From the NCBI GenBank assembly GCA_964513655.1, contig CAZENQ010000083.1:1-14166 (forward strand): a DNA stretch of 14,166 bases, read 5' to 3'. The number at the start of each line of letters is the position of its first letter. The stretch's first letter is position 1. The position numbers were made by a program, and so were the translations under genes. Positions 6,591-14,092 of the stretch are shown here, piece by piece. The notes beneath the pieces are model-generated. The model did no database searches and was not told the origin of the DNA. It saw nothing but the letters and a program-made list of their open reading frames with translations. This stretch comes from G020350405 sp964513655. Its GTDB lineage: Bacteria > Planctomycetota > Phycisphaerae > Sedimentisphaerales > Anaerobacaceae.

Positions 6591-6974
6591 TTAGCGTTTC
6601 TCCTTCACGCCTTTCTTACCGGCCACGGTCTTTCTGGGGCCTTTGCGGGTTCGAGCATTGCTCTGAGTACACTGGCCCCTAACAGGCAAACCTTTTCTGT
6701 GACGAATTCCCCTATAACAACCTATATCACGTAATCGAGCGATGTTTTGAGCGACCTGCCTGCGAAGCTGGCCTCCGACGATATAATTGCGGTCGATAAT
6801 CTGAGTTATACGGCTAAGCTCATCCTCGCTGAGTTTGCCAGCCTTGGCGCTTTTTTCGATTTTGGCCTCTTTCAAAATCATTTCCGAGACATATTGACCA
6901 ATGCCATGAATATAGGTCAACGAAATCCATATGGATTTTTCATTGGGAATATCGACACCAACTAAACGCGGCAT
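6591..6974 (-). CDS. rpsM: 30S ribosomal protein S13
   Basis: S13 sits at the head of the 30S subunit, bridges to L5, and its C-terminal tail reaches the P-site tRNA. The 127-residue protein has the classic MPRLVGVDIPNEK start, the helix-hairpin-like YIHGIG (about 22-27), and the RHRKGLPVRGQ to NARTRKGPRKTVAGKK tail. Within that tail the usual GQRT(R/K)TN reads GQCTQSN, replacing one or two basic residues. A strong AAGGAG lies 5 bases before the ATG. It is the first gene of the alpha part of the cluster and follows rpmJ by 69 bases, a gap without a terminator. Confidence 0.98.
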   Translation of the reverse strand: MPRLVGVDIPNEKSIWISLTYIHGIGQYVSEMILKEAKIEKSAKAGKLSEDELSRITQIIDRNYIVGGQLRRQVAQNIARLRDIGCYRGIRHRKGLPVRGQCTQSNARTRKGPRKTVAGKKGVKEKR

Positions 6975-7043
6975 ATCAGCTCCTTTTCATATCTGCCAGT
7001 TCGCATTTCATATCCAACTTCATGCTTGGCCCTTATGATACAA

Positions 7044-7157
7044 TCAACCCTGACGCTGTTTGTGCCTGGGGTTTGTACAAATTACCCGTACAACACCTTT
7101 ACGACGAATAATCCTGCAATTTTCACATATTCGTTTTACGGAACTTCTGACTTTCAT
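7044..7157 (-). CDS. rpmJ: 50S ribosomal protein L36
   Basis: A short gene of 37 codons plus TGA was found by reading the reverse strand. The protein begins MKVRSSVKRICENC and ends NPRHKQRQG. The zinc ligands of the C+ type are present: Cys11, Cys14, Cys27 and His32. L36 is the smallest large-subunit protein and binds 23S rRNA near the GTPase-associated face. The start ATG at 7157 has GGAAG very close upstream and AAAGG about 14 bases away. It sits between infA and rpsM, its usual place at the spc/alpha junction. Confidence 0.97.
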   Translation of the reverse strand: MKVRSSVKRICENCRIIRRKGVVRVICTNPRHKQRQG

Positions 7158-7210
7158 TCTTCCAAAACACCTTTCGCATTGGCGATTCGCACCACATCTG
7201 CGCCAAATCA

Positions 7211-7426
7211 TTAATTGCGGAGCACTATTCGGCCCCTATTCAAGTCATACGGTGACATTTCAACTGTAACGGTATCACCTGGTAAAATCCGAATAAAATG
7301 CATTCGCATTTTACCTGAAACATGCGCCAAAATCTTGTGACCGTTTTCCAATTCCACTCTAAACATCGCATTGGGTAGCGCATCGATCACGGTGGCCTGC
7401 AATCTTATTGTATCCTTTGCCGCCAT
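7211..7426 (-). CDS. infA: Translation initiation factor IF-1
   Basis: IF-1 blocks the A site during initiation and helps IF-2 and IF-3 select the initiator tRNA. The 71-residue protein is a single OB-fold with the hallmark ALPNAMFRVELENGHKILAH (about 16-35), SGKMRMHFIRILPGD (37-51) and SPYDLNRGRIV. The ATG at 7426 lies only 6 bases after the map stop, so translation is probably coupled. No good ribosome site is seen in that gap. It keeps company with map and rpmJ, an arrangement typical of Gram-positives and many other phyla. Confidence 0.98.
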   Translation of the reverse strand: MAAKDTIRLQATVIDALPNAMFRVELENGHKILAHVSGKMRMHFIRILPGDTVTVEMSPYDLNRGRIVLRN

Positions 7427-7432
7427 AGTTAT

Positions 7433-8212
7433 CTATTTTACAGTCAGCACCTCACAACCATTCTTCACTATTGCAATTGTATGCTCAAAATGCGCCGAGC
7501 ATTTTGCGTCTTCTGTTACGACCGTCCAGCCATCCCTTAGTGTTCTGACCTCACAGCTGCCGGTATTAATCATAGGCTCTATTGCCAGGACCATACCTTC
7601 GGCCAGAACAATATCACTGGCAATCAACTCATCACTGACAAAGTTTGGTACTCTGGGCTCTTCGTGCATTTTTCTACCAATGCCGTGCCCGACAAAATCT
7701 TCTACTATTGAGAAGCCGGCCGACTCAGCGCAGCTCTGCATTTGGGCAGCTACACTGCTCCATTTAACGCCCGGCGCGGATTTTGCTATTGCTATATCGA
7801 GTACATGCTTTGTGACATCCATCAGCCTGTGCCTATCCCCGGAAATCTTACCTATGCCAATAGTAACAGCCGCATCTGCACAATAGCCGTCAAGCCTAGC
7901 ACCGAAATCAACGCTCAGGATATCACCTTCTTTGAGCACAACGGTCTCAGAAGGAATTCCATGAACGACCTGCTCATTTATCGAAGCGCAAATCGCGCCG
8001 GGAAACGGTTCCCGAGACACTGGGCTTCGTACACCTTTAAACAAAGCCTCAGCGCCGGCATCAACGGTAATTTGCGAAGCTACCCTGTCCAACCGGGCAG
8101 TGGCAACTCCGGGCTCGGCAATCTCTTGTAATTTTGAAAGAACATCGGCTACAACGGCGCCTGCTTTACGGATCAACTCAATTTCTCTTCGGCTTTTAAG
8201 CGTTATAGCCAT
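7433..8212 (-). CDS. map: Type I methionine aminopeptidase
   Basis: The enzyme removes the N-terminal methionine from nascent proteins as they leave the ribosome. All five metal ligands of the pita-bread fold can be placed: Asp102 and Asp113 (in VDFGARLDGYCAD), His176 (GHGIGR), Glu212 (AIEPM) and Glu243 (HFEHT). His84 (VVHGIP) matches the substrate-binding His79 of E. coli. At 259 residues, with no N-terminal zinc finger, it is the short type Ia form. The start is an ATG with no clear Shine-Dalgarno sequence. It lies between adk (64-base gap) and infA (6-base gap) and so is co-expressed with the translation machinery it serves. Confidence 0.97.
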   Translation of the reverse strand: MAITLKSRREIELIRKAGAVVADVLSKLQEIAEPGVATARLDRVASQITVDAGAEALFKGVRSPVSREPFPGAICASINEQVVHGIPSETVVLKEGDILSVDFGARLDGYCADAAVTIGIGKISGDRHRLMDVTKHVLDIAIAKSAPGVKWSSVAAQMQSCAESAGFSIVEDFVGHGIGRKMHEEPRVPNFVSDELIASDIVLAEGMVLAIEPMINTGSCEVRTLRDGWTVVTEDAKCSAHFEHTIAIVKNGCEVLTVK

Positions 8213-8276
8213 TTAATCAAATAACTCTGATCATCCCGATTAAGACTTCCTGTAGCGACTCGAAAAATATGTAATT

Positions 8277-8930
8277 CTAAACCGAGACAAGTGCATCTAG
8301 ATTCTCAGACACTAAGGCGGTTACCCTGTCGGCATCCTTGTTAGCGTCAATATCATAAACCGCGTTGTTCTTTTTATAATAATCCACCACCGGCTTTGTC
8401 TGCAAGCGATAGGCCTTAAGTCTATTATTTACAACTTCACGGCTGTCATCCGGCCGCTGAATAAGCTCGGTACCATCGTTATCACATCTCCGGTCAACTT
8501 TGGGTTTCAGGTTCTTAACGTGGTAAACAGCACCACATTGAGGACAGCTTATTCTGCCGGTCAGTCGTTCGGCAACTACCCGGTCATCTACCCTCAAGTT
8601 CAAAACAGCATCTATTCTTTGTCCATTACAAGCTAATGATTCATCAAGTTTGGTGGCCTGATTAACTGTCCTCGGGAAACCATCCAGTATGAAACCAGCT
8701 TCGGGTGCTTTCTTTATAGCAGCGGTCATCATCTCAACAATTATATCATCCGGGACGAGCGCACCTGAATCCATGTAACTTTGGGCTTTCTTGCCAAGTT
8801 CGGTGCCCGCAGCTCTTTCCTGGCGCAAGATATCCCCACTGGATAGATGCGTTAGGCCATACCTGACAACAATGCGCTTGCACTGTGTTCCTTTGCCTGC
8901 ACCGGGAGCACCTAACAAAACTATTCTCAT
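8277..8930 (-). CDS. adk: Adenylate kinase (long form, zinc LID)
   Basis: Adenylate kinase converts ATP plus AMP to two ADP and balances the adenylate pool. In the 217-residue protein, GAPGAGKGT (7-15) is the P-loop, SSGDILR is the AMP-binding segment, and LDGFPRT (82-88) is the family signature. The LID domain contains Cys129, Cys132, Cys149 and Asp152, the CCCD zinc-site pattern known from Bacillus-type enzymes. The start ATG overlaps the secY stop (ATGA, 4 bases), with AAAGGAG inside the secY tail, so translation is coupled to SecY. The secY-adk-map order is common in Firmicutes and several other phyla. Confidence 0.98.
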   Translation of the reverse strand: MRIVLLGAPGAGKGTQCKRIVVRYGLTHLSSGDILRQERAAGTELGKKAQSYMDSGALVPDDIIVEMMTAAIKKAPEAGFILDGFPRTVNQATKLDESLACNGQRIDAVLNLRVDDRVVAERLTGRISCPQCGAVYHVKNLKPKVDRRCDNDGTELIQRPDDSREVVNNRLKAYRLQTKPVVDYYKKNNAVYDIDANKDADRVTALVSENLDALVSV

Positions 8931-10282
8931 CCGTACGCTCCTTTAATCCTGCCGGTTTCACTGAAACCGTCGTAGCTGCGCATCAGGAGATTGGCCTCGA
9001 TTTTCTGAACCAAATCCAGCGAGACGCTGACAACAATCAATAAGGCGGTGCCACCCAAAAAGGTTGCTACAATCCAGGGGATTCCCAACAATACCGAAAC
9101 GAGGGTCGGCACAACTGCAATAATGGCTAAGAATGAGGCGCCAAAATACGTGATTCTGGTCATTACCTTTTCCAAATAATCGGCGGTTCTGCGTCCGGGG
9201 CGAAGTCCAGGGATGAAGCTGCCCGAGTCTCGCAGGTTCTTGGCCATTTCCTTCGGCTGAAACTGAACCGTCGTCCAAAAATAGGCAAACAAGAAAATCA
9301 ACAACATATATACGACATTGTATGTGTAAGCAGATGGAGACAAGGCATTTTGCAAACTCTGAAGAAATACCGAGCCGCTGAACTTCTCGATGCTCACCAA
9401 CTGGCCAATTATCACCGGTGGAAATATCATAAAACTGGACGCGAAAATTATCGGCATCACACCACCGTGATTGACACGAAGCGGCAAATAATGTCTCTGG
9501 CCACCATAGATTCTGCGCCCTCTCATCTGTTTTGCCTGCTGAATTGGTATCCGTCTCTGGCCCTGTGTTATCAATATGGCACCTGCAACAACGGATACAA
9601 ACGCTGCTATCAGGAACAATAGTTGTGCCGGTCCTATAGTGCCAGCAGCTGCGCCAACCCTGAGGTCGACATTCTGCCGGAGCATATTTACTGCCCAGGG
9701 CATTCTCGACATAATACCCGCCATAATTATCAAACTAATACCGTTTCCTATGCCATACTCATCTATCTGCTCACCGAGCCACATCAGGAAGATGGTGCCG
9801 GCCGTCATGCCAACAATTCCCATCATCAATGCCTGCACGCGCATACCGGCATAGGTATAGCCCCCCAACATCCTCATATACATCACCGACTGAATAACAC
9901 ATATCAGCACCGTCAGGTAGCGCGTGTACTCCTGTATCTTTTTGTATCCGGTTTGGCCCTCCTGACGCAATTTTTTCAAAGCGGGAACAACCTCACCCAG
10001 GAGCATAAGAATAATAGATGAGGTAATATAGGGCATAATTCCCAACCCAAACAAGCTGCTACGGCTCAGGGTGCCACCCGTAAATATTTGCAGGTATTCG
10101 GCAGCTCTGCCCAGGGGACTATCAGTGTCTCTTGTGTTGACGGCGGCTTGTATCTTCGACTGGTCAAAACAGGGAACAGGAATATGAAAACCGACCCTGT
10201 ATATTATCAGCAGCGCCACGGTGAAAAGGACCTTATTTCGCAGGTCCGGAATTCTAAATATGTTAAATACCGTTCCAAGCAT
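8927..10282 (-). CDS. secY: Preprotein translocase subunit SecY
   Basis: SecY is the channel of the SecYEG translocon in the inner membrane. The 451-residue protein shows about ten hydrophobic segments, beginning with VLFTVALLIIYRVGF (about 18-32), then LGIMPYITSSIILMLLG and a last one in LLIVVSVSLDLVQKIEANL. The cytosolic loop before GGVMPIIFASSFMI, with RGRRIYGGQRHYLPLRVN, is the conserved SecA- and ribosome-contacting region. The start ATG at 10282 lacks a clear Shine-Dalgarno sequence and lies in AT-rich DNA, 89 bases after rplO. The stop overlaps the adk start. Placement after rplO is universal in spc clusters. Confidence 0.98.
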   Translation of the reverse strand: MLGTVFNIFRIPDLRNKVLFTVALLIIYRVGFHIPVPCFDQSKIQAAVNTRDTDSPLGRAAEYLQIFTGGTLSRSSLFGLGIMPYITSSIILMLLGEVVPALKKLRQEGQTGYKKIQEYTRYLTVLICVIQSVMYMRMLGGYTYAGMRVQALMMGIVGMTAGTIFLMWLGEQIDEYGIGNGISLIIMAGIMSRMPWAVNMLRQNVDLRVGAAAGTIGPAQLLFLIAAFVSVVAGAILITQGQRRIPIQQAKQMRGRRIYGGQRHYLPLRVNHGGVMPIIFASSFMIFPPVIIGQLVSIEKFSGSVFLQSLQNALSPSAYTYNVVYMLLIFLFAYFWTTVQFQPKEMAKNLRDSGSFIPGLRPGRRTADYLEKVMTRITYFGASFLAIIAVVPTLVSVLLGIPWIVATFLGGTALLIVVSVSLDLVQKIEANLLMRSYDGFSETGRIKGAYG

Positions 10283-10371
10283 CTTTATATTTTCTAATAT
10301 TTCTTTACTTCTACCTTAATTAAAAGGTTCCCATTCTGCAACAAGCTGCAAGACGGCAATCCCTCTGGTTA

Positions 10372-10824
10372 CTATATCACCTTTGCCGTGCCGCCGGAAG
10401 CCACAATCTTCTGTTCAGCGGTTTTGCTGAATTTATGAGCCACTACCTGTAACTTTTTTGTTAGTTCACCATCACCAAGAATCTTGACTCTATTTTTCAA
10501 GCTGTCAATCAGTCCAGCACTGGATAACTGCTCCACGCCAACGGTAGCACCTTCGTTAAACCTTTCCAACTGTGATACATTAATGATTTTGTAGCGTGTT
10601 TCGAACTTATAATTACTAAAGCCGCGTTTGGGCAATCTTCTAAACAAAGGCATCTGCCCACCTTCATAAAGTGATATTGACGAGGCGCCGGCCCTGCTGC
10701 CACTGCCTTTGTGGCCTCGACCACAAGTTTTTCCTCGGCCTGTGCCCGGGCCTCTACCAATACGCCTGCGAGCTTTATGCTTGCCTGCAACAGAAGTTAT
10801 ATGGTAATTCAACATATAAATCAT
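10372..10824 (-). CDS. rplO: 50S ribosomal protein L15
   Basis: L15 is a late-assembly large-subunit protein with a long basic arm reaching into 23S rRNA. The glycine-rich RRIGRGPGTGRGKTCGRG (near residues 20-37) is the family signature, and RRLPKRGFSN follows. The start is placed at the ATG at 10824, giving 150 residues: it forms a TGATG overlap with the rpsE stop and has AAAAGG 5 bases upstream. A GTG at 10830 and a further ATG at 10815 are alternatives. It directly follows rpsE, with no rpmD between them. A TAG stop ends the gene 89 bases before secY. Confidence 0.96.
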   Translation of the reverse strand: MIYMLNYHITSVAGKHKARRRIGRGPGTGRGKTCGRGHKGSGSRAGASSISLYEGGQMPLFRRLPKRGFSNYKFETRYKIINVSQLERFNEGATVGVEQLSSAGLIDSLKNRVKILGDGELTKKLQVVAHKFSKTAEQKIVASGGTAKVI

Positions 10825-11339
10825 CACCACCTTTTCACAGCTTCAACCTCTACGCCACGAAGCGATTCAACTATTTCTTTGCTGCGCAACCTCAGCAGTC
10901 CATCCATTGTAGCTTTGACAACGTTTTTAGCGGACGTGCTTCTATAAACTTTAGTAAGCACATCCTGGACACCAGCGAACTCGAGCACAGCACGAGCACT
11001 GGAGCCAGCGATAACCCCGGTGCCCGGACTGGCCGGGACCAGTGCTATCTTTGTGGCCCTGTATTTGCCATCAATTCGGTGTGGAATCGTCCGGCCTACC
11101 AAGGGTATTTTATGCAATGATTTCTTCGCATCTTTTATGGCCTTCTCAACCGCCAGAGGGACTTCCTTAGCCTTGCCGTAACCGATACCCACCGTACCTA
11201 CGCGGTCTCCCACTACAACCAATGCCGCAAAGCTGAACCGCCGGCCTCCCTTGACCACTTTGGAACAGCGAAATATTTTCACGACCGTATCTTCCAACGG
11301 CTGTTCTTCCTGAGCAGATAGTTTAACCGGTTTTGGCAC
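10824..11339 (-). CDS. rpsE: 30S ribosomal protein S5
   Basis: S5 lies at the mRNA entry of the small subunit and affects decoding accuracy. The conserved block GGRRFSFAALVVVGDRVG, then GIGYGKAKEVPLAVEKA, forms the double-stranded-RNA-binding-like N-domain, and PASPGTGVIAGSSARAVLEF is the start of the C-domain signature. There is no ATG at the start: codon 11342 is TTG and codon 11339 is GTG. GGAG lies 7 bases before the TTG and 10 before the GTG. I chose GTG (171 residues) because it is the commoner start. The stop overlaps the rplO start by one base (TGATG), indicating coupled translation. Confidence 0.95.
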   Translation of the reverse strand: MPKPVKLSAQEEQPLEDTVVKIFRCSKVVKGGRRFSFAALVVVGDRVGTVGIGYGKAKEVPLAVEKAIKDAKKSLHKIPLVGRTIPHRIDGKYRATKIALVPASPGTGVIAGSSARAVLEFAGVQDVLTKVYRSTSAKNVVKATMDGLLRLRSKEIVESLRGVEVEAVKRW

Positions 11340-11376
11340 CAATTCTTTTCTCCAAACTTTTTTCTATTTATTTTTT

Positions 11377-11742
11377 TCAAAAAGCCAAGCCGGCTTTTCT
11401 CGCCGCTTCGGCCAGAGCCTTAACTCTGCCATGAAACCTGTATCGGTTCCTGTCAAAACAAACACACTTAATGCCGACGCCGAGCGCCTGCTTCGCGATT
11501 GCTTCACCTACGATTTCAGCAGCCTTTCTATTACCGCCGTAGGCCAGTTGGTCACTCAATCCCCTGGTCCTTGTGCTGGCAGAAACAAGTGTCGCCCCCG
11601 CAAGGTCATCGGTAATCTGGGCGTAAATATGTCTGCTCGAGCGAAAAACCGACAGGCGGGGTCTGTCCGGTGTTCCAAAGACCTTCTTTCGCACGTGATA
11701 CTTACGTCTCGTCGTCGCTGTTTTTGCCCTGCCAATTCTCAT
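11377..11742 (-). CDS. rplR: 50S ribosomal protein L18
   Basis: L18 binds 5S rRNA with L5 and L25 in the central protuberance. The 121-residue protein shows the basic N-terminus (RRKYHVRKKVFGT), the strand PDRPRLSVFRSSRHIYAQI (about 25-43) and the C-terminal FDRNRYRFHGRVKALAEAAR typical of the family. The ATG at 11742 is preferred. A TTG at 11751 would add MVL, and neither has a strong ribosome site; GGGAT is about 9 bases before the ATG. It follows rplF after 16 bases and precedes rpsE, standard spc order. Confidence 0.96.
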   Translation of the reverse strand: MRIGRAKTATTRRKYHVRKKVFGTPDRPRLSVFRSSRHIYAQITDDLAGATLVSASTRTRGLSDQLAYGGNRKAAEIVGEAIAKQALGVGIKCVCFDRNRYRFHGRVKALAEAARKAGLAF

Positions 11743-11758
11743 AAGAACCAAATCCCAA

Positions 11759-12340
11759 CTACATCGTTCCTGAGGTAAACGCCTTGCCGACTTTGCGTCT
11801 TACGTATTCATCAGCATAGCGGATTCCTTTGCCTTTATATGGTTCCGGCGGTCTTATCTTTCTCACATCCGCAGCGAATTGTCCCAGCACGGCTTTGTCT
11901 ATTCCCGAAAGCGTGAACCTTGCGGGAACTTCATTGCCTCTGGTCGCGCCGGTTTCAATGTTTACCTTTATACCCTTTGGCACGGGCCTATCTACCAGAT
12001 GGCAGAAGCCAACCTGGAAAACCAGCTTGCCTCCTTGTTCCTTGACACTACAGCCGGTGCCGTATATTTCCATTTTTCTCTCAAAACCCCCGCTGACTCC
12101 GGCCACCATATTGGCAATCAAGGCACGCATCGTACCATGCAACTGCCTGTGCTGGCGTATTTGAGGATGTTCATTTTCAACCAATACTTTTTCTGCGGAA
12201 CTGTCAATCTGTACCTTTATCCGCGGGTGACAATTCATCTGCAAGCTGCCGAGCGGACCTGAAACCTTGATGGACAGACCACTCTGCTCAACCTTTACTC
12301 CCTTGGGGATAACAATTGGTTTTTTGCCAATACGACTCAT
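11759..12340 (-). CDS. rplF: 50S ribosomal protein L6
   Basis: L6 lies near the GTPase-associated centre, close to the sarcin-ricin loop. At 193 residues it is slightly longer than the E. coli protein (177). MSRIGKKPIVIPKGV is the classical N-terminus, and PPEPYKGKGIRYADEYVRRK (about 164-183) is the C-terminal family signature. The ATG at 12340 overlaps the rpsH stop as TGATG and has GGTGAG 3-4 bases upstream inside rpsH. A GTG-like extension five codons earlier has no support. Translation is therefore probably coupled to rpsH. Confidence 0.97.
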   Translation of the reverse strand: MSRIGKKPIVIPKGVKVEQSGLSIKVSGPLGSLQMNCHPRIKVQIDSSAEKVLVENEHPQIRQHRQLHGTMRALIANMVAGVSGGFERKMEIYGTGCSVKEQGGKLVFQVGFCHLVDRPVPKGIKVNIETGATRGNEVPARFTLSGIDKAVLGQFAADVRKIRPPEPYKGKGIRYADEYVRRKVGKAFTSGTM

Positions 12341-12738
12341 CAGCTCACCGTACAAAGTATCTCGCCGCTTACTTTGTCCTTTCGGCAGTTTCTGTCACTC
12401 ATTACACCCTTGCTCGTCGAAACAATCGCCACACCCATACCACCTAAAACACGAGGCAATTTCTCAACGGATGAATAGACTCTTCTGCCGGGTTTACTTA
12501 CTCTTGTTATTTCACTAATAATAGGCCGGCCATCCTGGTCATACTTCAAATTAATTCTCAATATTCCCTGTTTGCCGTCATCGATTCGGTCAAACTCCTC
12601 AACGTAACCTTCCTGTTTTAGAACAGCCGCTATACCTTCACATATTTTCGATGCTTTAATATTAACCTGTTCGCTGTTTATTCGCAGCGCGTTGCGAATT
12701 CTCGTCAGCATATCAGCTATTGGATCGCTCAAACTCAT
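12340..12738 (-). CDS. rpsH: 30S ribosomal protein S8
   Basis: S8 binds helix 21 of 16S rRNA early in 30S assembly. In E. coli it also represses the spc operon by binding its mRNA. The 132-residue protein begins MSLSDPIADMLTRIRNA, the exact family start, and carries VSKPGRRVYSS and the C-terminal GVAIVSTSKGVMSDRNCRK signature. The ATG at 12738 has GGAG 7 bases upstream; the upstream codons in frame are not protein-like. A perfect hairpin (12755-12774) lies just before this ribosome site. The stop is shared with the rplF start (TGATG). Confidence 0.97.
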   Translation of the reverse strand: MSLSDPIADMLTRIRNALRINSEQVNIKASKICEGIAAVLKQEGYVEEFDRIDDGKQGILRINLKYDQDGRPIISEITRVSKPGRRVYSSVEKLPRVLGGMGVAIVSTSKGVMSDRNCRKDKVSGEILCTVS

Positions 12739-12754
12739 AATCAAGCTCCAGACC

Positions 12755-12774
12755 AATCCTGATAAATCAGGATT
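12755..12774 (-). promoter_or_regulatory. Hairpin upstream of the rpsH ribosome site
   Basis: A perfect 8-bp inverted repeat, AATCCTGA/TCAGGATT, closes over a 4-base loop in the 60-base gap between rpsN and rpsH. It ends a few bases before the GGAG of rpsH. No T-run follows on the minus strand, so it is not a terminator. It could protect or regulate mRNA near the S8 start; this is inference. Confidence 0.5.
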
Positions 12775-12798
12775 GCAATCTTTCAATCGTGAATTGCA

Positions 12799-12984
12799 TT
12801 ACCAACTGGCCTTTTTTACTCCTGGTATTTTTCCTTCATTAGCCAAGGTTCTGAAACAAATCCGGCAAATTTTAAATTTGCGATAAACGGCCTTGCTTCT
12901 TCCACAAAGCTTACAACGTGTATACTGTCTAACGCGAAATTTTTGTTTCTTTTCTGCCTTATTTTCCAGCGCTTTAGTCGACAT
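12799..12984 (-). CDS. rpsN: 30S ribosomal protein S14, zinc type (type Z)
   Basis: S14 helps assemble the 30S head near the A and P sites. This is the short zinc form of 61 residues: Cys24-x2-Cys27 (CKLC) and Cys40-x2-Cys43 (CRIC) hold the metal, and the end GKIPGVKKASW is the standard C-terminus. The short form is the usual one in many non-proteobacterial phyla. The ATG at 12984 has GGAG 7 bases upstream; six upstream codons in frame are not needed. A small hairpin lies just upstream at 13005-13022. It sits between rplE and rpsH, the normal position. Confidence 0.97.
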   Translation of the reverse strand: MSTKALENKAEKKQKFRVRQYTRCKLCGRSKAVYRKFKICRICFRTLANEGKIPGVKKASW

Positions 12985-13004
12985 TAACACGCTCCGAATC
13001 AAAG

Positions 13005-13022
13005 GATTCCACTTTTGGAATC
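13005..13022 (-). promoter_or_regulatory. Hairpin upstream of the rpsN ribosome site
   Basis: A perfect 7-bp inverted repeat, GATTCCA/TGGAATC, encloses a 4-base loop in the 82-base gap between rplE and rpsN. On the minus strand it is followed by CTTTGATT and then the GGAG of rpsN, so there is no T-run. Its position matches the hairpin in front of rpsH. A role in mRNA stability or translation control is possible but unproven. Confidence 0.45.
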
Positions 13023-13066
13023 ACGTCAAAACACAAACCCGGCATTTACCCAGGCTTCGGCAGCTG

Positions 13067-13624
13067 CTACTGTTTCGCAACTGCCAACTCTCTGAACGGC
13101 ATGCCAAAGAGCGACAACATTTCTTTCGCCTCCTCATTGGTATTTGCCGTTGTTACAAAGGTTATATTCATACCCTGCTGAAACTCGAGCTTTGCAGGGT
13201 TAATCTCCGGAAAAACAGTTTGCTCAGCCAGACCCATCGAGTAATTCCCTCTTCCGTCAAAACTGCCTGGGCTAAGACCTCGAAAGTCTCTTACCCGCGG
13301 GATTGCAAGGCTAATCAGTCTGTCCATAAATTCATACATCCGCTCTCCGCGGACGGTCACCTTCAAAGCGGTTTCCATGCCTTCGCGAACTTTGAAATTC
13401 GAAACACTCTTCTTGGCCTTGCACACGAGAGGCATCTGGCCTGTAATCATCATCAAGTCCTTTTTGGCAAGTTCCAGAAATTTCTTGTCCTGTGCTGCTC
13501 TGCCCACACCCATAGAAACAATGATCTTTGCCATCCGAGGTACAGCCATAGGATTCTTGTAGCCAAATCGACCGGTCAATTCCGGTACTATCTTGGACTT
13601 ATATAAATCTCTTAAACGTGCCAT
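13067..13624 (-). CDS. rplE: 50S ribosomal protein L5
   Basis: L5 binds 5S rRNA and helps form the central protuberance, contacting S13 across the subunit interface. The 185-residue protein is of normal length. NPMAVPRMAKIIVSMGVGRA (about 24-43) is the L5 signature, followed by ITGQMPLVCKAKKSVSNFKV and, near the C-terminus, the QGMNITFVTTANTNEEAKEM segment. The ATG at 13624 has AAGGTG about 4-5 bases upstream. The 75-base gap to rplX has no clear structure. In E. coli the S8-repressor site is near the L5 start; I could not recognise it here. Confidence 0.98.
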   Translation of the reverse strand: MARLRDLYKSKIVPELTGRFGYKNPMAVPRMAKIIVSMGVGRAAQDKKFLELAKKDLMMITGQMPLVCKAKKSVSNFKVREGMETALKVTVRGERMYEFMDRLISLAIPRVRDFRGLSPGSFDGRGNYSMGLAEQTVFPEINPAKLEFQQGMNITFVTTANTNEEAKEMLSLFGMPFRELAVAKQ

Positions 13625-13699
13625 AATGCACCTTGTTGATTGATTACCGATTATTCTCCATTTGCTTTTCTGAGTTTCTCAATGAGGAACTATCCATTA

Positions 13700-14035
13700 T
13701 CAAGTGTTTGCTTTCCTAGTGACGCCAATTTCGCTGCCGTCGGTGGAGACCCGCTTTTTACTCCCGTCCTCATTTATCTGGAAACGGACCCTGTTGCCTC
13801 TGGAGCTTTTCGGGTTTACCGGCAAGACATTGCTTACATGTATCGGTTGCTCGACATCAATCCGGCCTCCCTGCGGATTTTTGCGTGAAGGCCGAACGTG
13901 TTTCTTTGCTATATTGTGGCCCTGAACAACTACCTTGTTCTTATTCGGTATGACACGCAAAACCCTGCCGGTAGCACCTTTATGGTCGCCAGTTATAATC
14001 TCAACCATGTCACCTTTTTTTATATGCAGGGCCAT
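13700..14035 (-). CDS. rplX: 50S ribosomal protein L24
   Basis: L24 is one of the two assembly-initiating large-subunit proteins and sits at the tunnel exit. The 111-residue protein opens with MALHIKKGDMVEIITGDHKG, a KOW motif in which the GDHKG turn contacts RNA, and continues with GHNIAKKHVRPS and the QGGRIDVEQPIHVSNV signature. The ATG at 14035 has AAGG 7 bases upstream. It follows rplN after 57 bases. The C-terminal GSEIGVTRKANT is a short variable tail. Confidence 0.97.
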   Translation of the reverse strand: MALHIKKGDMVEIITGDHKGATGRVLRVIPNKNKVVVQGHNIAKKHVRPSRKNPQGGRIDVEQPIHVSNVLPVNPKSSRGNRVRFQINEDGSKKRVSTDGSEIGVTRKANT

Positions 14036-14092
14036 TTTAAATCCTTAACACGCAAATTCAGTCTAAGTTAATTCTCCGTGAAAATTAATTAT

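Noticed and set aside
10283..10371. Possible rpmD between rplO and secY
   Set aside because: The gap is 89 bases, too short for about 60 codons, and shows no L30-like frame.
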